Assembly (NCBI GenBank): GCA_958296125.1
Contig: OY282444.1
Coordinates: 2,633,623-2,697,622, forward strand
Reading direction: 5' to 3'
Origin: an uncultured Poribacteria bacterium
Lineage (GTDB): Bacteria > Poribacteria > WGA-4E > PCPOR2b
Length of the DNA stretch: 64,000 bases
Shown here: positions 17,380 through 26,375 of the stretch, piece by piece
Position numbering within the stretch: the stretch's first letter is position 1
How the letters are laid out: every line of letters begins with the position of its first letter
Notes under the pieces: model-generated
Database searches by the model: none
What the model saw: only the letters and a program-made list of their open reading frames with translations
Told to the model about the DNA's origin: nothing
Translations under genes and position numbers: made by a program

Positions 17380-18423
17380 CTATCCGGGACATGCCTCCGC
17401 AAACACCCGCAGATGATTTTCCCCAAGAATCTTCCGGATCGACACCGGCGAATAGTCCCGTTCCAGTAGCCCTTCGGTAATTTTGGGAAACTCTGTCGCA
17501 TCTTTGAGTTGTTCGCCGCCACCATCGAAGTCGGATCCGATGCCAACGTGGTCATCACCGACCAGATTGACGATGTGATCGATATGGTCAAGATAACGGG
17601 AAAACGAGGGGGCATCTTCGTCAATGAACCATGTCACGAAGGTCGCACCGATGACACCACCGTTTTCGGCGATGCGTTTAATCTGTTTGTCGGTCAGATT
17701 GCGTGGATGGCCGCAGAGTGCCTTACAATTGCTGTGGGAAGCGATTACAGGGCGTTCGGCAATTTCCAGCACGTCCCAAAAGCCGCGCTCACTGATGTGG
17801 GAGACATCAACAAGCATCCCTAGCCGATTCATCTCTTTCACCAGTTGAACCCCAAATCGCGTGAGTCCGCCGCCGCTATCTGTTTCGGCGTTGCCGGCCG
17901 CCGCCCATGAGGTAGGGTCGTGGGTCAGTCCAATAGATCGGACACCGAGATGGTGGAGGCTTTTCAGGATGTTCAGGCTTCGCTCCACACCGTCGCTGTT
18001 CTCAATGACCAAAATCGCAGCAAGTTTGCCCGCCGCTTTTGCTTCCCGCACATCTTCCGCCGTCCTTGAGATGATGATTTCATCGGCGTGGGTCTCGACT
18101 TCCGCCTTAAAAAAGCCGATGGCATCTAAGGCGTAACTAAGATGATTCTTCCACGCCCGCGTTACGTCAATTGCAAAAAAGGCAGCGTCAACACCGCCCT
18201 GACGCATCTTCGGCAGATTGATCTGGACATCCATCTGGCTGGCTGCGGAATCGAGAGGGCCGCGCATATAGGCAATCGTTCCGTCATGCCGGACGCGGTC
18301 GGGGGACTTCTGATCTGAAATACTAATATTCCCTCGACGGATATGTCCGACAATTGTATCGTTGTGAGAATCAATGACGAGGGCTTCGTTATGAAGGTCT
18401 ATGGACGACAATTCTGATGTCAA
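17380..18423 (-). CDS. Membrane dipeptidase-like M19 peptidase
   Basis: 347 residues of the M19 (renal dipeptidase) family. Zinc-site motifs are in order: VIDSHNDTI (H-x-D), IENSDGVERSLNILKSLHHL with the bridging Glu region, VDVSHISERGFWDVL, and IASHSNCKALCGHPRNLTDK, then the substrate-side VGIGSDFDGG. It is a cytoplasmic-type protein without signal peptide. M19 enzymes cleave dipeptides including ones with D-residues. It is convergent with the PhyH gene and divergent from the tiny ORF at 18540. Confidence 0.93.
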   Translation of the reverse strand: MTSELSSIDLHNEALVIDSHNDTIVGHIRRGNISISDQKSPDRVRHDGTIAYMRGPLDSAASQMDVQINLPKMRQGGVDAAFFAIDVTRAWKNHLSYALDAIGFFKAEVETHADEIIISRTAEDVREAKAAGKLAAILVIENSDGVERSLNILKSLHHLGVRSIGLTHDPTSWAAAGNAETDSGGGLTRFGVQLVKEMNRLGMLVDVSHISERGFWDVLEIAERPVIASHSNCKALCGHPRNLTDKQIKRIAENGGVIGATFVTWFIDEDAPSFSRYLDHIDHIVNLVGDDHVGIGSDFDGGGEQLKDATEFPKITEGLLERDYSPVSIRKILGENHLRVFAEACPG

Positions 18424-18470
18424 AGCTATGGTCTCCTTATGCTAGAAGAGGCTCCAGTTGAATCTCGATA

Positions 18471-18500
18471 TTGACGATTTGCCTGTCAAAATAGTATAGT
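18471..18500 (+). promoter_or_regulatory. Strong-looking sigma-70 promoter upstream of a tiny ORF
   Basis: TTGACG (18471-18476) and TATAGT (18495-18500) with an 18-base spacer, 40 bases before the ATG at 18540. No other plus-strand gene follows, so if active it transcribes only the tiny ORF or a small RNA running antisense into the end of the ABC-F gene. Confidence 0.5.
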
Positions 18501-18539
18501 AGTAACCATTTTAATATCTAACTGAAGGGGGAAAGAATT

Positions 18540-18629
18540 ATGCCAACCGTTGAACCAATTAACTATAAAGCAGTCATCGAAATTATTCGAGGCTGGACAC
18601 CAGCGGAAGTGTTGACCCAACTTCATTGA
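18540..18629 (+). CDS. Tiny ORF (29 residues), possible remnant or small protein
   Basis: An ATG at 18540 follows AAGGGGGAAAG by 5-6 bases and opens a 29-codon frame starting MPTVEPINYKAVIEII and ending in TPAEVLTQLH. Promoter and ribosome binding site both look good. The protein has no recognised domain; the sequence faintly resembles the first 30 residues of short antitoxin-like proteins, so it may be a truncated copy of one. That resemblance is an impression, not a match. It lies between the divergent M19 gene and the 3' end of the ABC-F gene. Confidence 0.4.
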   Translation: MPTVEPINYKAVIEIIRGWTPAEVLTQLH

Positions 18630-18659
18630 GGCGCACAGATCTGATGGTGACAATCCCCA

Positions 18660-20405
18660 TCACACATCAGCCACGCGCTGTGCTTTTATCCGCCGCTTTT
18701 TCTTGGATCGCTTTGAAGTCGAAGCGACTCGCAACCTCTCCTTCTGCTGTTTTTCCCGCCGCTCTACCTTTCTCGCTTTCTCCGTTTCCTCCTTCACTTG
18801 CAGCGCACTCCGCTTTTGCTCTCGGACATGCGCTTCATATTCGGCGTAAGTTCCGACAAATAGCTTCGCCGTTCCATTCTCAAAGACCAACAGTTTGGTG
18901 ACGAGCTTGTTCAGGAAATAACGGTCATGCGAAATCATAAAAATGGTTGCTGGATATTCTGCTAGTGCCTCCTCAAGGACTTCACGCGACGGTATGTCTA
19001 GGTGGTTTGTCGGTTCGTCAAGCAGGAGAACATTGGCATTTTCTAAGAGTAACTTGGCAAGCATGACGCGGCTCTGCTCGCCGCCGCTGAGCGCACCAAT
19101 CCATTTGAAAACCTCATCATCAGAAAACAGGAACCGTCCGAGAAAACTGCGAATCTCCCCTTGTTTTTGTGTCGGACGCAACGCCCAAATCTCATCAATA
19201 ACTGTGTTGTCTCGGTTGAGTCCGGCAAGCTCCTGATCGTAATATCCAAAATGGAGGTTGTGACCAAGCTTCAACTCCCCCGAAGTTGGCAGGTCGTCGC
19301 CCAGAATCATCCGGAACAACGTCGTCTTTCCGACACCGTTGGCACCAATGATACCGACAACATCTTGACGATAGACCTCCAGATTCAGGCCTTCAAAGAT
19401 CTGCTTGTCACCATATCGCTTTCCCAAATCCTGACATTGCAAAATGTCGTTCCCGCCCCGCACCTCCGGCGTGAAGCGGAGTTTGATTGTTTTCTCAACG
19501 GTTTCTGGCTTTTCTATCCGTTCAAGCCGATTGAGTAACTTCTGCCGTCCTTGTGCCTCCCGCGTGCGTTGCCCAGCCATATTGCGACGGATAAAGTCCT
19601 CCTCATGGGCGATATACTGTTGTTGCTTTTTATATCCCCGTTCCTGCGTCAGCCTTTCGGTTCGTCTGATCTCAAGATATTTTGTGTAGTTTCCGGGGTA
19701 CTCTTTGAGTTTGTGGTTTCGTAACTCGACAATTTTGCGGGCAACGCGATCCAAAAAGTAGCGGTCATGGGAGACAATGATGACCCCTCCTCGATATTCA
19801 GTATTCAAGAAGTTTTCCAACCACTCAATCGCTTTGATATCCAGATGGTTGGTGGGTTCGTCAAGCAACAACAGATCCGGATCTTCGAGCAGCAATTTGG
19901 CGAGTGCGGCACGACTTTTCTGTCCACCGCTCAACACACCAATCCTCAAATTAAAATCGCTATCACGAAATCCTAACCCACCCAGCGTCCGATTGGTTTG
20001 ATATTCATAATCGTAACCGCCCATTCGCTCGTGCTGCTCTTGCAACCGAGCATACTTGTCGAGTAGATTGGGATCTTCTGCCATCCCTTCACTCAGCAGA
20101 AGCATCTCATCTTCAAGGTCTCGTCGCTCCCGGAAGACTTTGAGCATTTCTTGCCGGAGTGAACAATCGGCCTCCAAATCGGGCTCTTGGCTGAGATACC
20201 CGATTTGGAGTCGCTTCACATACCCAACGTTCCCTTTGAAATCCTCAATGACACCAGCGATAATTTCAATTAGTGTCGTTTTACCGGTCCCATTCTTCCC
20301 AATGAGTCCAATCCGATCGCCATGTTCAATTGACAAAGAGACCTCATCCAGAATGAGGTAAGGGTCATACGATTTTGTGACTTGGTCTAATCTGACTAAT
20401 GACAT
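18660..20405 (-). CDS. ABC-F family ATP-binding protein
   Basis: 581 residues from the ATG at 20405, preceded by AAGGA; an upstream ATG at 20423 would add MIRRIS. Two ABC domains: Walker A GKNGTGKT and signature LSGGQKSRAALAKLL with LLLLDEPTNHLD; then Walker A GANGVGKTT and LSGGEQSRVMLAKLL with a second LLLDEPTNHLD. There are no membrane segments, and a linker between the domains is rich in Arg/Lys/Gln (about residues 235-310), as in translation factors of the EttA/Uup/ABC-F type. The C-terminus is strongly basic (KRSKKKRRIKAQ). It likely acts on ribosomes; the exact subfamily is undetermined. Confidence 0.93.
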   Translation of the reverse strand: MSLVRLDQVTKSYDPYLILDEVSLSIEHGDRIGLIGKNGTGKTTLIEIIAGVIEDFKGNVGYVKRLQIGYLSQEPDLEADCSLRQEMLKVFRERRDLEDEMLLLSEGMAEDPNLLDKYARLQEQHERMGGYDYEYQTNRTLGGLGFRDSDFNLRIGVLSGGQKSRAALAKLLLEDPDLLLLDEPTNHLDIKAIEWLENFLNTEYRGGVIIVSHDRYFLDRVARKIVELRNHKLKEYPGNYTKYLEIRRTERLTQERGYKKQQQYIAHEEDFIRRNMAGQRTREAQGRQKLLNRLERIEKPETVEKTIKLRFTPEVRGGNDILQCQDLGKRYGDKQIFEGLNLEVYRQDVVGIIGANGVGKTTLFRMILGDDLPTSGELKLGHNLHFGYYDQELAGLNRDNTVIDEIWALRPTQKQGEIRSFLGRFLFSDDEVFKWIGALSGGEQSRVMLAKLLLENANVLLLDEPTNHLDIPSREVLEEALAEYPATIFMISHDRYFLNKLVTKLLVFENGTAKLFVGTYAEYEAHVREQKRSALQVKEETEKARKVERREKQQKERLRVASTSKRSKKKRRIKAQRVADV

Positions 20406-20595
20406 AGAAATCCTTCGTATCACAGGAGGAGAATGGAGATTCTATTTAAGGCGGGGAGTGTAGCAGCAGATTTTTGAGGCTCTATCCTCCAGCGGCGTTC
20501 TCGGCGGACGGGTACGTTTGACGTGATGGTGCATCATTTTCTAACGATGGTGATCCGCGAAAAGATCTAGTTCGGATATAGGTAGATTAACGCAG

Positions 20596-21045
20596 TCAAT
20601 AAGCCTCATCATCGTCGTAAAAATCTTCCTCATCCATGTATTCATCGTCGAGCTCTTCTTCCTCATAGTCATTGTAGGCATCGGCATCCATCAATATATC
20701 GAGCTCCCTAGGACTCTCAATGCTTATCCGACAGATCCAGCCATCCCCTTCAGGGGAATGATTAATCAGATCCGGATCTTCCTCCAGAGTGGTGTTGATT
20801 TCTTTAATCTCCCCGGTTGCTGGCGCATGGATAGGAAAAGTGTTACCATCAGTCACCTCTACCCTGCCAAGTGGATCGTCTTGCTCATATTCGTCGCCAA
20901 CTACGGGCAGCTCAACAAAAACGATATCACCATACTCTATTTGGATGCGTTCGGTGATCCCAACGACCCCGTCGCTGGCACCAACTTCAATCCATTCATG
21001 TGTAGTTGTGAATTTTTTGCCCTCGCTCAAGATGATTCCTCCCAT
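20596..21045 (-). CDS. GcvH-like (lipoyl-domain fold) protein lacking the lipoyl lysine
   Basis: 149 residues. The fold of glycine-cleavage H protein is clear: FTTTHEWIEV, GVVGITERIQIEYGDIVFVE, LPVVGDEYEQDDPLG, APATGEIKEINTTLEEDPDL and SPEGDGWICRI. Where normal GcvH has ESVKA with the lipoylated lysine, this protein reads EVTDGNTFPIHAP; there is no lysine at all between residues 12 and 80. The last 25 residues are highly acidic (for example YNDYEEEELDDEYMDEEDF), an unusual tail. No gcvT or gcvP is nearby. It therefore cannot carry lipoate in the standard way and probably has a different role. Neighbours are the YigZ-like and ABC-F genes. Confidence 0.82.
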   Translation of the reverse strand: MGGIILSEGKKFTTTHEWIEVGASDGVVGITERIQIEYGDIVFVELPVVGDEYEQDDPLGRVEVTDGNTFPIHAPATGEIKEINTTLEEDPDLINHSPEGDGWICRISIESPRELDILMDADAYNDYEEEELDDEYMDEEDFYDDDEAY

Positions 21046-21124
21046 ATTTCTTAATCTCTACACACTCAAGATTTGAAACCAATAGATTATACAGTTACAG
21101 GATCAACCCCGTCAATATCTAGGG

Positions 21125-21811
21125 CTATTTAGTTTTCCGCTTTTTGACCGATTTTGGCGGGTAGTCCGTGCCGAGACCAGGGACGGAAGATTGCCCGCCC
21201 GAAGAATTAAATGACCCCACATCAATATCAGAGTTGATTCCTCGCAGATTTTCTTGAAAGTTTTCAACCTCTCGTTGGCGAATCTGCAAATGTGCGGTTG
21301 CACGTTGACCATATTCGACGTTTATCACCTTGCCTCCCAATCTGTTACATAGTTTGAGGACCGATCCAATCTGTTCATAAGGTATCCGCACCTGTAGCCT
21401 CTTGTAAAAAATCTGAGTTTCAATTTTTGCACTTGCTAAACATTCCCTCGCACATTGACCGTACGCCCGAATCAGTCCACCGATACCAAGATTGATACCA
21501 CCGTAATAGCGTACAACAACACAGATAACATTCGAGAGTCCAGAAGCCGTCACAGCTGCTAAAATTGGGGGACCTGCGGAGTTTCTCGGCTCGCCGGCAT
21601 CAGTAGCATATTCGCACTTCTCACGCCCCCATCCGATACTGTATGCGTAGCAGCCGTGTGAGGCGTTGGAGTATTTTTCTTGGACGAGTGCGAGAAATCT
21701 CTTTGACCCTTGTATCGTGTCAACAGACATTGCAAACCCAAAAAAGCGTGATTTTTTAACGACTAACTTCGATTCTGCCATCCCAACAATGGTTTTGTAT
21801 TCGTCTGACAT
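21125..21811 (-). CDS. YigZ/IMPACT (UPF0029) family protein
   Basis: 228 residues from the ATG at 21811 (MSDEYKTIVG), favoured over an ATG at 21859 because the extra 16 residues are not family-like. The UPF0029 core is visible: VKKSRFFGFAMSV, HGCYAYSIGWGREKCEYATD, DAGEPRNSAGPPILAAV and VVVRYYGGINLGIGGLIRAYG. Bacterial members are linked to translation or nucleotide binding, with no firmly known reaction. A C-terminal ferredoxin-like part follows, then a Ser/Gly/Lys-rich tail. It lies 79 bases upstream of the GcvH-like gene on the same strand. Confidence 0.88.
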   Translation of the reverse strand: MSDEYKTIVGMAESKLVVKKSRFFGFAMSVDTIQGSKRFLALVQEKYSNASHGCYAYSIGWGREKCEYATDAGEPRNSAGPPILAAVTASGLSNVICVVVRYYGGINLGIGGLIRAYGQCARECLASAKIETQIFYKRLQVRIPYEQIGSVLKLCNRLGGKVINVEYGQRATAHLQIRQREVENFQENLRGINSDIDVGSFNSSGGQSSVPGLGTDYPPKSVKKRKTK

Positions 21812-21992
21812 AGTGGACGTGGTACGTGAAAAGCAAGGCGTAATACGATAGAGAACCACGGTTTGTGCAGGTTAATCTACTATTTTGGTGCTATCGACTT
21901 TCTCGATTGTATCCAGTATTTTATCATAATAGGATTGCATGTACGGTCTATTACCCACAATGTGTTGCCATCTCTACTTTCTGTATTTCCCT

Positions 21993-23144
21993 TCAGAGAC
22001 GCTGCCCGATTGAAAATGAGTATACAGATCTACCAGTTTCGATGCGAATCTGCTCTCCATCATTTTCCATCGGTCGCATCTGTGGCGTATAGGCTGCGTT
22101 TATATAAATCCCACGAACCTGTAAGCCAAGCCCCAGGGTCAACCCTTCAGCCTTCCAGAGTCTATCCTCAAACTCAATTTGTCCTGTTTCGAGGCTGAGG
22201 ATTGAACCAAACCGTTTTTCGGTGTGACGCAGATACCCTATTCTGCCACCGACGAAACCACGATACCAGATAGTGCTACCAAAGTTGGTTTGAATACCAT
22301 TTTCAAAGGGTGGATTCAAATCGAAACCGATCTGAATATCTACATCTTTATGATTGAGTTGGTATCCTCCACCAAAAAGGATGTTTCGATGGACGCGATC
22401 GGGGATAGAATTATCGGTGAATGACAATCCGTTGCTCAAGTTCCGAATCACGCCACCGACGCGGAGGTGTTCGCCCAGTTGCTGAATCAACCCTAAATTA
22501 TAGGCGTAGCCGTGTCCAATATGCCTCTCGTTTTCAGCATCCTGTACTTTAGATCGCAGCCACCTAGCATTAGCACCGAATGCCAATCCTCGAAACAGCT
22601 TCACCCCATAACCGACTCCAACCGCGAAGTCGGTTTCCGGGAAACTATTCGTCGCTTTCCCAAGGGAGTTGACGCGACTAAATCGCCCCGCATGTCCCAC
22701 CGCGAAATCAAACCCAATGCCTCCCGCTCCCCCCAGGGGCATACTATAGTTTATAAATTCAAGCCCCGATGCGTGAAGAGCATACTGATTGTGGTCTTCA
22801 TATCGTTCAACATCGTTCGGTTTTGCAATTACGGCAACAGTACGCGGAAACCGTGAAACGTGACTGACGAAGCGGTTGCTGTCAATGAAGCTGAGTCCGG
22901 CAGGATTGCTGTTGAGAGCATTGATTCCCGAAATCGAACTGACAAAGTTGCCTCCCAGCCTCAGGTGTTCTGCTGAAGTGAGCCTCCTGAGGAATGCGTC
23001 TGCCGATGCCCGAAAATCTTCGTTGATAGCTTGCGCCGATGCGAGATCCCCCCCACCGAGAAGCAGTAACAGTGGGACGAACGTGACCGCGAAGCTGCGT
23101 ATTGTGTAAAACGTGCAACGTAAAAAATAGTACGATTTGCTCAT
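21993..23144 (-). CDS. PorV/PorQ-like outer-membrane beta-barrel protein
   Basis: 383 residues with a signal peptide (hydrophobic FVPLLLLLGGGDLASAQA, cleavage near residue 38). The mature part has SGINALNSNPAGLSFID, the NPAGL element typical of the PorV/UPF0164/FadL-like barrels, followed by alternating amphipathic strands (AFGANARWLRSKV, LRVGGVIRNLSNG, FGGGYQLNHKDVDIQIGFDL) and an ending in SVYSFSIGQRL. It is expected to sit in the outer membrane, possibly in type IX secretion or hydrophobic transport; the precise role is unclear. Part of the signal-peptide coding overlaps an interspersed repeat phrase (23097-23127). Confidence 0.75.
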   Translation of the reverse strand: MSKSYYFLRCTFYTIRSFAVTFVPLLLLLGGGDLASAQAINEDFRASADAFLRRLTSAEHLRLGGNFVSSISGINALNSNPAGLSFIDSNRFVSHVSRFPRTVAVIAKPNDVERYEDHNQYALHASGLEFINYSMPLGGAGGIGFDFAVGHAGRFSRVNSLGKATNSFPETDFAVGVGYGVKLFRGLAFGANARWLRSKVQDAENERHIGHGYAYNLGLIQQLGEHLRVGGVIRNLSNGLSFTDNSIPDRVHRNILFGGGYQLNHKDVDIQIGFDLNPPFENGIQTNFGSTIWYRGFVGGRIGYLRHTEKRFGSILSLETGQIEFEDRLWKAEGLTLGLGLQVRGIYINAAYTPQMRPMENDGEQIRIETGRSVYSFSIGQRL

Positions 23145-23313
23145 TTGTTCTTATGCCTATTTATAGCTGCCTACAAGGAAGGTATTCGCACACAGACTTG
23201 CGGCACGTTGACCTCAACAATGTCAATACCAATGCCTATAATCAATTTTCGTTTGTTGTGCTTTTGATTCGTTGTGCGTAGACAATCGAATCTTCAGTTC
23301 TTCAGGAGGGATT

Positions 23314-24150
23314 TTAATCTGTGCGACGATGAATTGCATCTGTCATTTGGGCAACGTGACACATTGCCTTTACATCATGGACACGAACGATGTCTGCGCC
23401 GTGAGCAATCGCCCACGCGACCGTCGCAGCAGTGCCTTCCAACCGATCGGCCGGATTGGGTAGATTGAGAATCTTCCCAATGAACGACTTTCTGGAAGAA
23501 CCAATAAGGAGGGGTTTATCTAGGCTCCGAAATTGATCAAGACAGCGTAAAATCTCCAGATTGTGCTCGGCGGTTTTACCAAATCCGATCCCGGGGTCAA
23601 TCATAATCTGATCGGGGCAAATTCCTTTTGCTTGTGCCTTGCCGATCCGTTGTTGAAGAAACGTCAGAATTTCAGGGATTAGATTGCGATAAACCGGCGA
23701 GCGATGCATTGTACGAGGAATCCCCTTCATGTGCATGAGGATTAGTCCGGCATCCATCTCCGCAACAACTCGCGCCATCTCTGCGTCACCTAACGCCGTA
23801 ATATCGTTGACAATATGAGCCCCTGCTTGCAGTGCACTGCGTGCAACAGCGGATTTATAAGTGTCAATCGAGATAAGTGTTGCTGTCCCGTTTGCAAGTT
23901 CTTCAATCACTGGCAACACACGGGCTAACTCTTCATCTGTGGGGACTGGTAAGGCTCCTGGGCGAGAAGATTCGCCGCCGATGTCAATAATATCTGCTCC
24001 ATCCTCAACCATCTTGTAGGCGTAGGCAATCGCACGGTCAACATCAAGATAACGACCACCGTCAGAGAATGAGTCTGGGGTGACGTTTAGGATACCCATG
24101 ATCCGCGTGCGCTGCCCGAAAGTAAGCGACTTGCCTCGGCAGTTCATCAT
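23314..24150 (-). CDS. folP: Dihydropteroate synthase
   Basis: 278 residues. Motifs are RIMGILNVTPDSFSDGGRY, DGADIIDIGGESSRPGA, HIVNDITALGD, MIDPGIGFGKTAEHNLEIL and LIGSSRKSFIGKIL, the full dihydropteroate synthase set that joins p-aminobenzoate to the pterin diphosphate in folate synthesis. Its ATG overlaps the ftsH stop by 4 bases, so the two are co-translated; an ftsH-folP pair is a frequent arrangement. Length is normal for the family. Confidence 0.96.
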   Translation of the reverse strand: MMNCRGKSLTFGQRTRIMGILNVTPDSFSDGGRYLDVDRAIAYAYKMVEDGADIIDIGGESSRPGALPVPTDEELARVLPVIEELANGTATLISIDTYKSAVARSALQAGAHIVNDITALGDAEMARVVAEMDAGLILMHMKGIPRTMHRSPVYRNLIPEILTFLQQRIGKAQAKGICPDQIMIDPGIGFGKTAEHNLEILRCLDQFRSLDKPLLIGSSRKSFIGKILNLPNPADRLEGTAATVAWAIAHGADIVRVHDVKAMCHVAQMTDAIHRRTD

Positions 24151-26030
24151 GAAATCGCAGAAATTGGGGGACGGGGTCCAAGTATATTCTCAATATCTTC
24201 CGTGATGAGTGTTTCGCGTTCAAGTAGCTCATCAGCCAACTTCTTCAACCCATCAATATTTGTTTCAATGAGGTGCCTCGCCCTATTATAGCATTCCATA
24301 ATAATGCCATGGACCGCTTCATCAATGTCAATCGCCGTCTTGTTGCTATAATCTTGGTGATGTGCAATCTCTTTGCCCAAAAAGACCTGCTCTTCACGTC
24401 GACCGAAGGAGAGCGGGCCAAGATCGCTCATGCCCCATTGCGTGACCATCTTACGCGCTATATCGGTTGCCTGTTCAAAATCATTTTGCGCGCCCGTGGT
24501 TAATTCACCAAAGATGAGTTCTTCAGCAACCCGGCCGCCGAGTGCCGTGGTAATACTGCCGAGGAGATATCTTCTGTTGAAGTTCCGACGTTCTTGGATG
24601 GGAAGTGCTACCGAAACACCAAGCGAGCGACCCCGAGGAATAATGGTGGCTTTATAGTTCGGGTCATTTTCAGGAATAACATGTCGTAACAGGGCATGTC
24701 CAGCTTCGTGATAGGCGGTGACTCGCCTATCGTCGTCACTAATAACGAGGCTACGGCGTTCAGGTCCCATCAGCACTCGGTCTTTGGCTTCATCAAAGAA
24801 AATCATTTCAACGGAATCTTTGTCCTCCTTGGCTGCCAGCAATGCGGCTTCGTTCACCATATTTTCGATGTCCGCCCCCGAAAAGTAGGGTGTCGCCTTT
24901 GCTAGAATTTCTAAGTCCACATCTGGGTCCGTTTCAATGTTCTTCGTGTGAACTTTGAAAATATCTTCACGCCCTTTGACATCGGGGAGATCAACGACAA
25001 TTTGGCGATCGAAGCGCCCTGGACGGAGGAGGGCAGGATCTAACACATCGGGGCGGTTTGTTGCAGCAATGAGAATAACGCCCTCAGAAGTATCAAACCC
25101 ATCCATTTCGACGAGAAGTTGGTTTAAGGTCTGCTCGCGTTCATCATGACCCCCACCGATGCCTGCGCCACGATGTCGCCCAACCGCATCCAGTTCATCA
25201 ATAAAGATGATACACGGCGCATTCTTCTTCCCTGTCTCAAATAGATCTCGGACTCGGGAAGCCCCAACACCGACAAACATTTCAACAAAATCAGATCCAC
25301 TGATACTGTAAAATGGAACATTCGCTTCCCCGGCAACGGCGCGGGCAAGTAAGGTTTTTCCGGTCCCCGGTGGTCCCATTAATAGGACCCCTTTTGGAAT
25401 CCGTCCACCGAGTCGTTGAAATTTCTTCGGATCTTTCAGGAACTGAATTACCTCCTCCAACCCTTCTTTCGCCTCATCACAACCAGCGACATTCGCAAAG
25501 GTAATTTTCAATTCACTTTCAGAGTGCAGTCGAGCGCGGCTTTTTCCAAATGATAACGCCCGATTACCCGTGCCTTGCATCTGCCTTGAGATAAAGATCA
25601 TGATCCCGAGAAAGAGCAGAATTGGCAAGACCGTTGTGCCAAAAATCACGATCCACTGAGGGACCGGCGATGAACGCTCGTTATCAAAGGGAATTTGATA
25701 CTCAATTAGTTTTTCTTGAAGTGGGTACTCGGAGTAAACATCACGGCTTGTCCGAAATTCCTGAAACGTTGTTAGCTCCCTTCCGCCTCTGTCGATCTCA
25801 TCTAAAATGGATTGCGGCTCCCTGAATTTTCCTTTAATCCACTCTTTACCGATTTCGATTTTTCCTTCAAATAGGTCTTTGCTATTGTCTTGTCGAAGAT
25901 ACGCATAAAATTCTGATGCCGCAAGTTGATGGACCTTTCCCTTACCTGAGCTTAACAAGTAATACATGGCATAAGCAACGAATGATGCCATAATCAACCA
26001 CACCACAATGCTTTTCGCACTCTTATTCAC
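24147..26030 (-). CDS. ftsH: ATP-dependent zinc metalloprotease FtsH
   Basis: 627 residues. Two transmembrane segments flank a periplasmic domain ([20 protein letters not shown] at about 9-28; [20 protein letters not shown] at about 125-145). The AAA+ domain has [28 protein letters not shown] and the second region of homology with RPGRFDRQI. The zinc site is HEAGH in [12 protein letters not shown], with the later Asp in the peptidase domain. It degrades membrane and some cytosolic proteins at the inner membrane. folP overlaps its 3' end. Confidence 0.97.
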   Translation of the reverse strand: MNKSAKSIVVWLIMASFVAYAMYYLLSSGKGKVHQLAASEFYAYLRQDNSKDLFEGKIEIGKEWIKGKFREPQSILDEIDRGGRELTTFQEFRTSRDVYSEYPLQEKLIEYQIPFDNERSSPVPQWIVIFGTTVLPILLFLGIMIFISRQMQGTGNRALSFGKSRARLHSESELKITFANVAGCDEAKEGLEEVIQFLKDPKKFQRLGGRIPKGVLLMGPPGTGKTLLARAVAGEANVPFYSISGSDFVEMFVGVGASRVRDLFETGKKNAPCIIFIDELDAVGRHRGAGIGGGHDEREQTLNQLLVEMDGFDTSEGVILIAATNRPDVLDPALLRPGRFDRQIVVDLPDVKGREDIFKVHTKNIETDPDVDLEILAKATPYFSGADIENMVNEAALLAAKEDKDSVEMIFFDEAKDRVLMGPERRSLVISDDDRRVTAYHEAGHALLRHVIPENDPNYKATIIPRGRSLGVSVALPIQERRNFNRRYLLGSITTALGGRVAEELIFGELTTGAQNDFEQATDIARKMVTQWGMSDLGPLSFGRREEQVFLGKEIAHHQDYSNKTAIDIDEAVHGIIMECYNRARHLIETNIDGLKKLADELLERETLITEDIENILGPRPPISAIS

Positions 26031-26299
26031 AGCACTTAACCTCTCTTCTATGTCTACAAAAAAATCCGAATTGATACTTGGGTAGTTAACGTTTCTCGAC
26101 GACTAATCATTTTATCACTCCGCGCAGTTGAAGTATACCAAATCTACTTTCAAATATCAAATGAAATTAGTAGGATTTACGCAGTTGAACGCTCAAAGCT
26201 TTATAGTTCGGCAATTTAGCACCGCACAACATAACTCACCACGCCTGATAAATCAGGCAACGACAGTCAATCCTGAGGCATCGGTTCTGCAATGTTTCA

Positions 26300-26327
26300 G
26301 TAGGGAACAACGATTGTTGTTCCCTAC
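26300..26327. repeat. Perfect hairpin in the ftsH-BNR gap
   Basis: GTAGGGAACAAC-GATT-GTTGTTCCCTAC has a perfect 12-base-pair stem with a 4-base loop. It sits 50 bases downstream of the BNR gene stop and about 270 bases before the ftsH start, in a 345-base gap (26031-26375) that otherwise holds nothing recognisable. No T-run follows on the minus strand, so it looks more like a REP-type repeat than a terminator. Confidence 0.55.
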
Positions 26328-26375
26328 GTTTTGGATTTTAGATCTAAAGGAAATTTTGATAAGCTCGATAACCCC

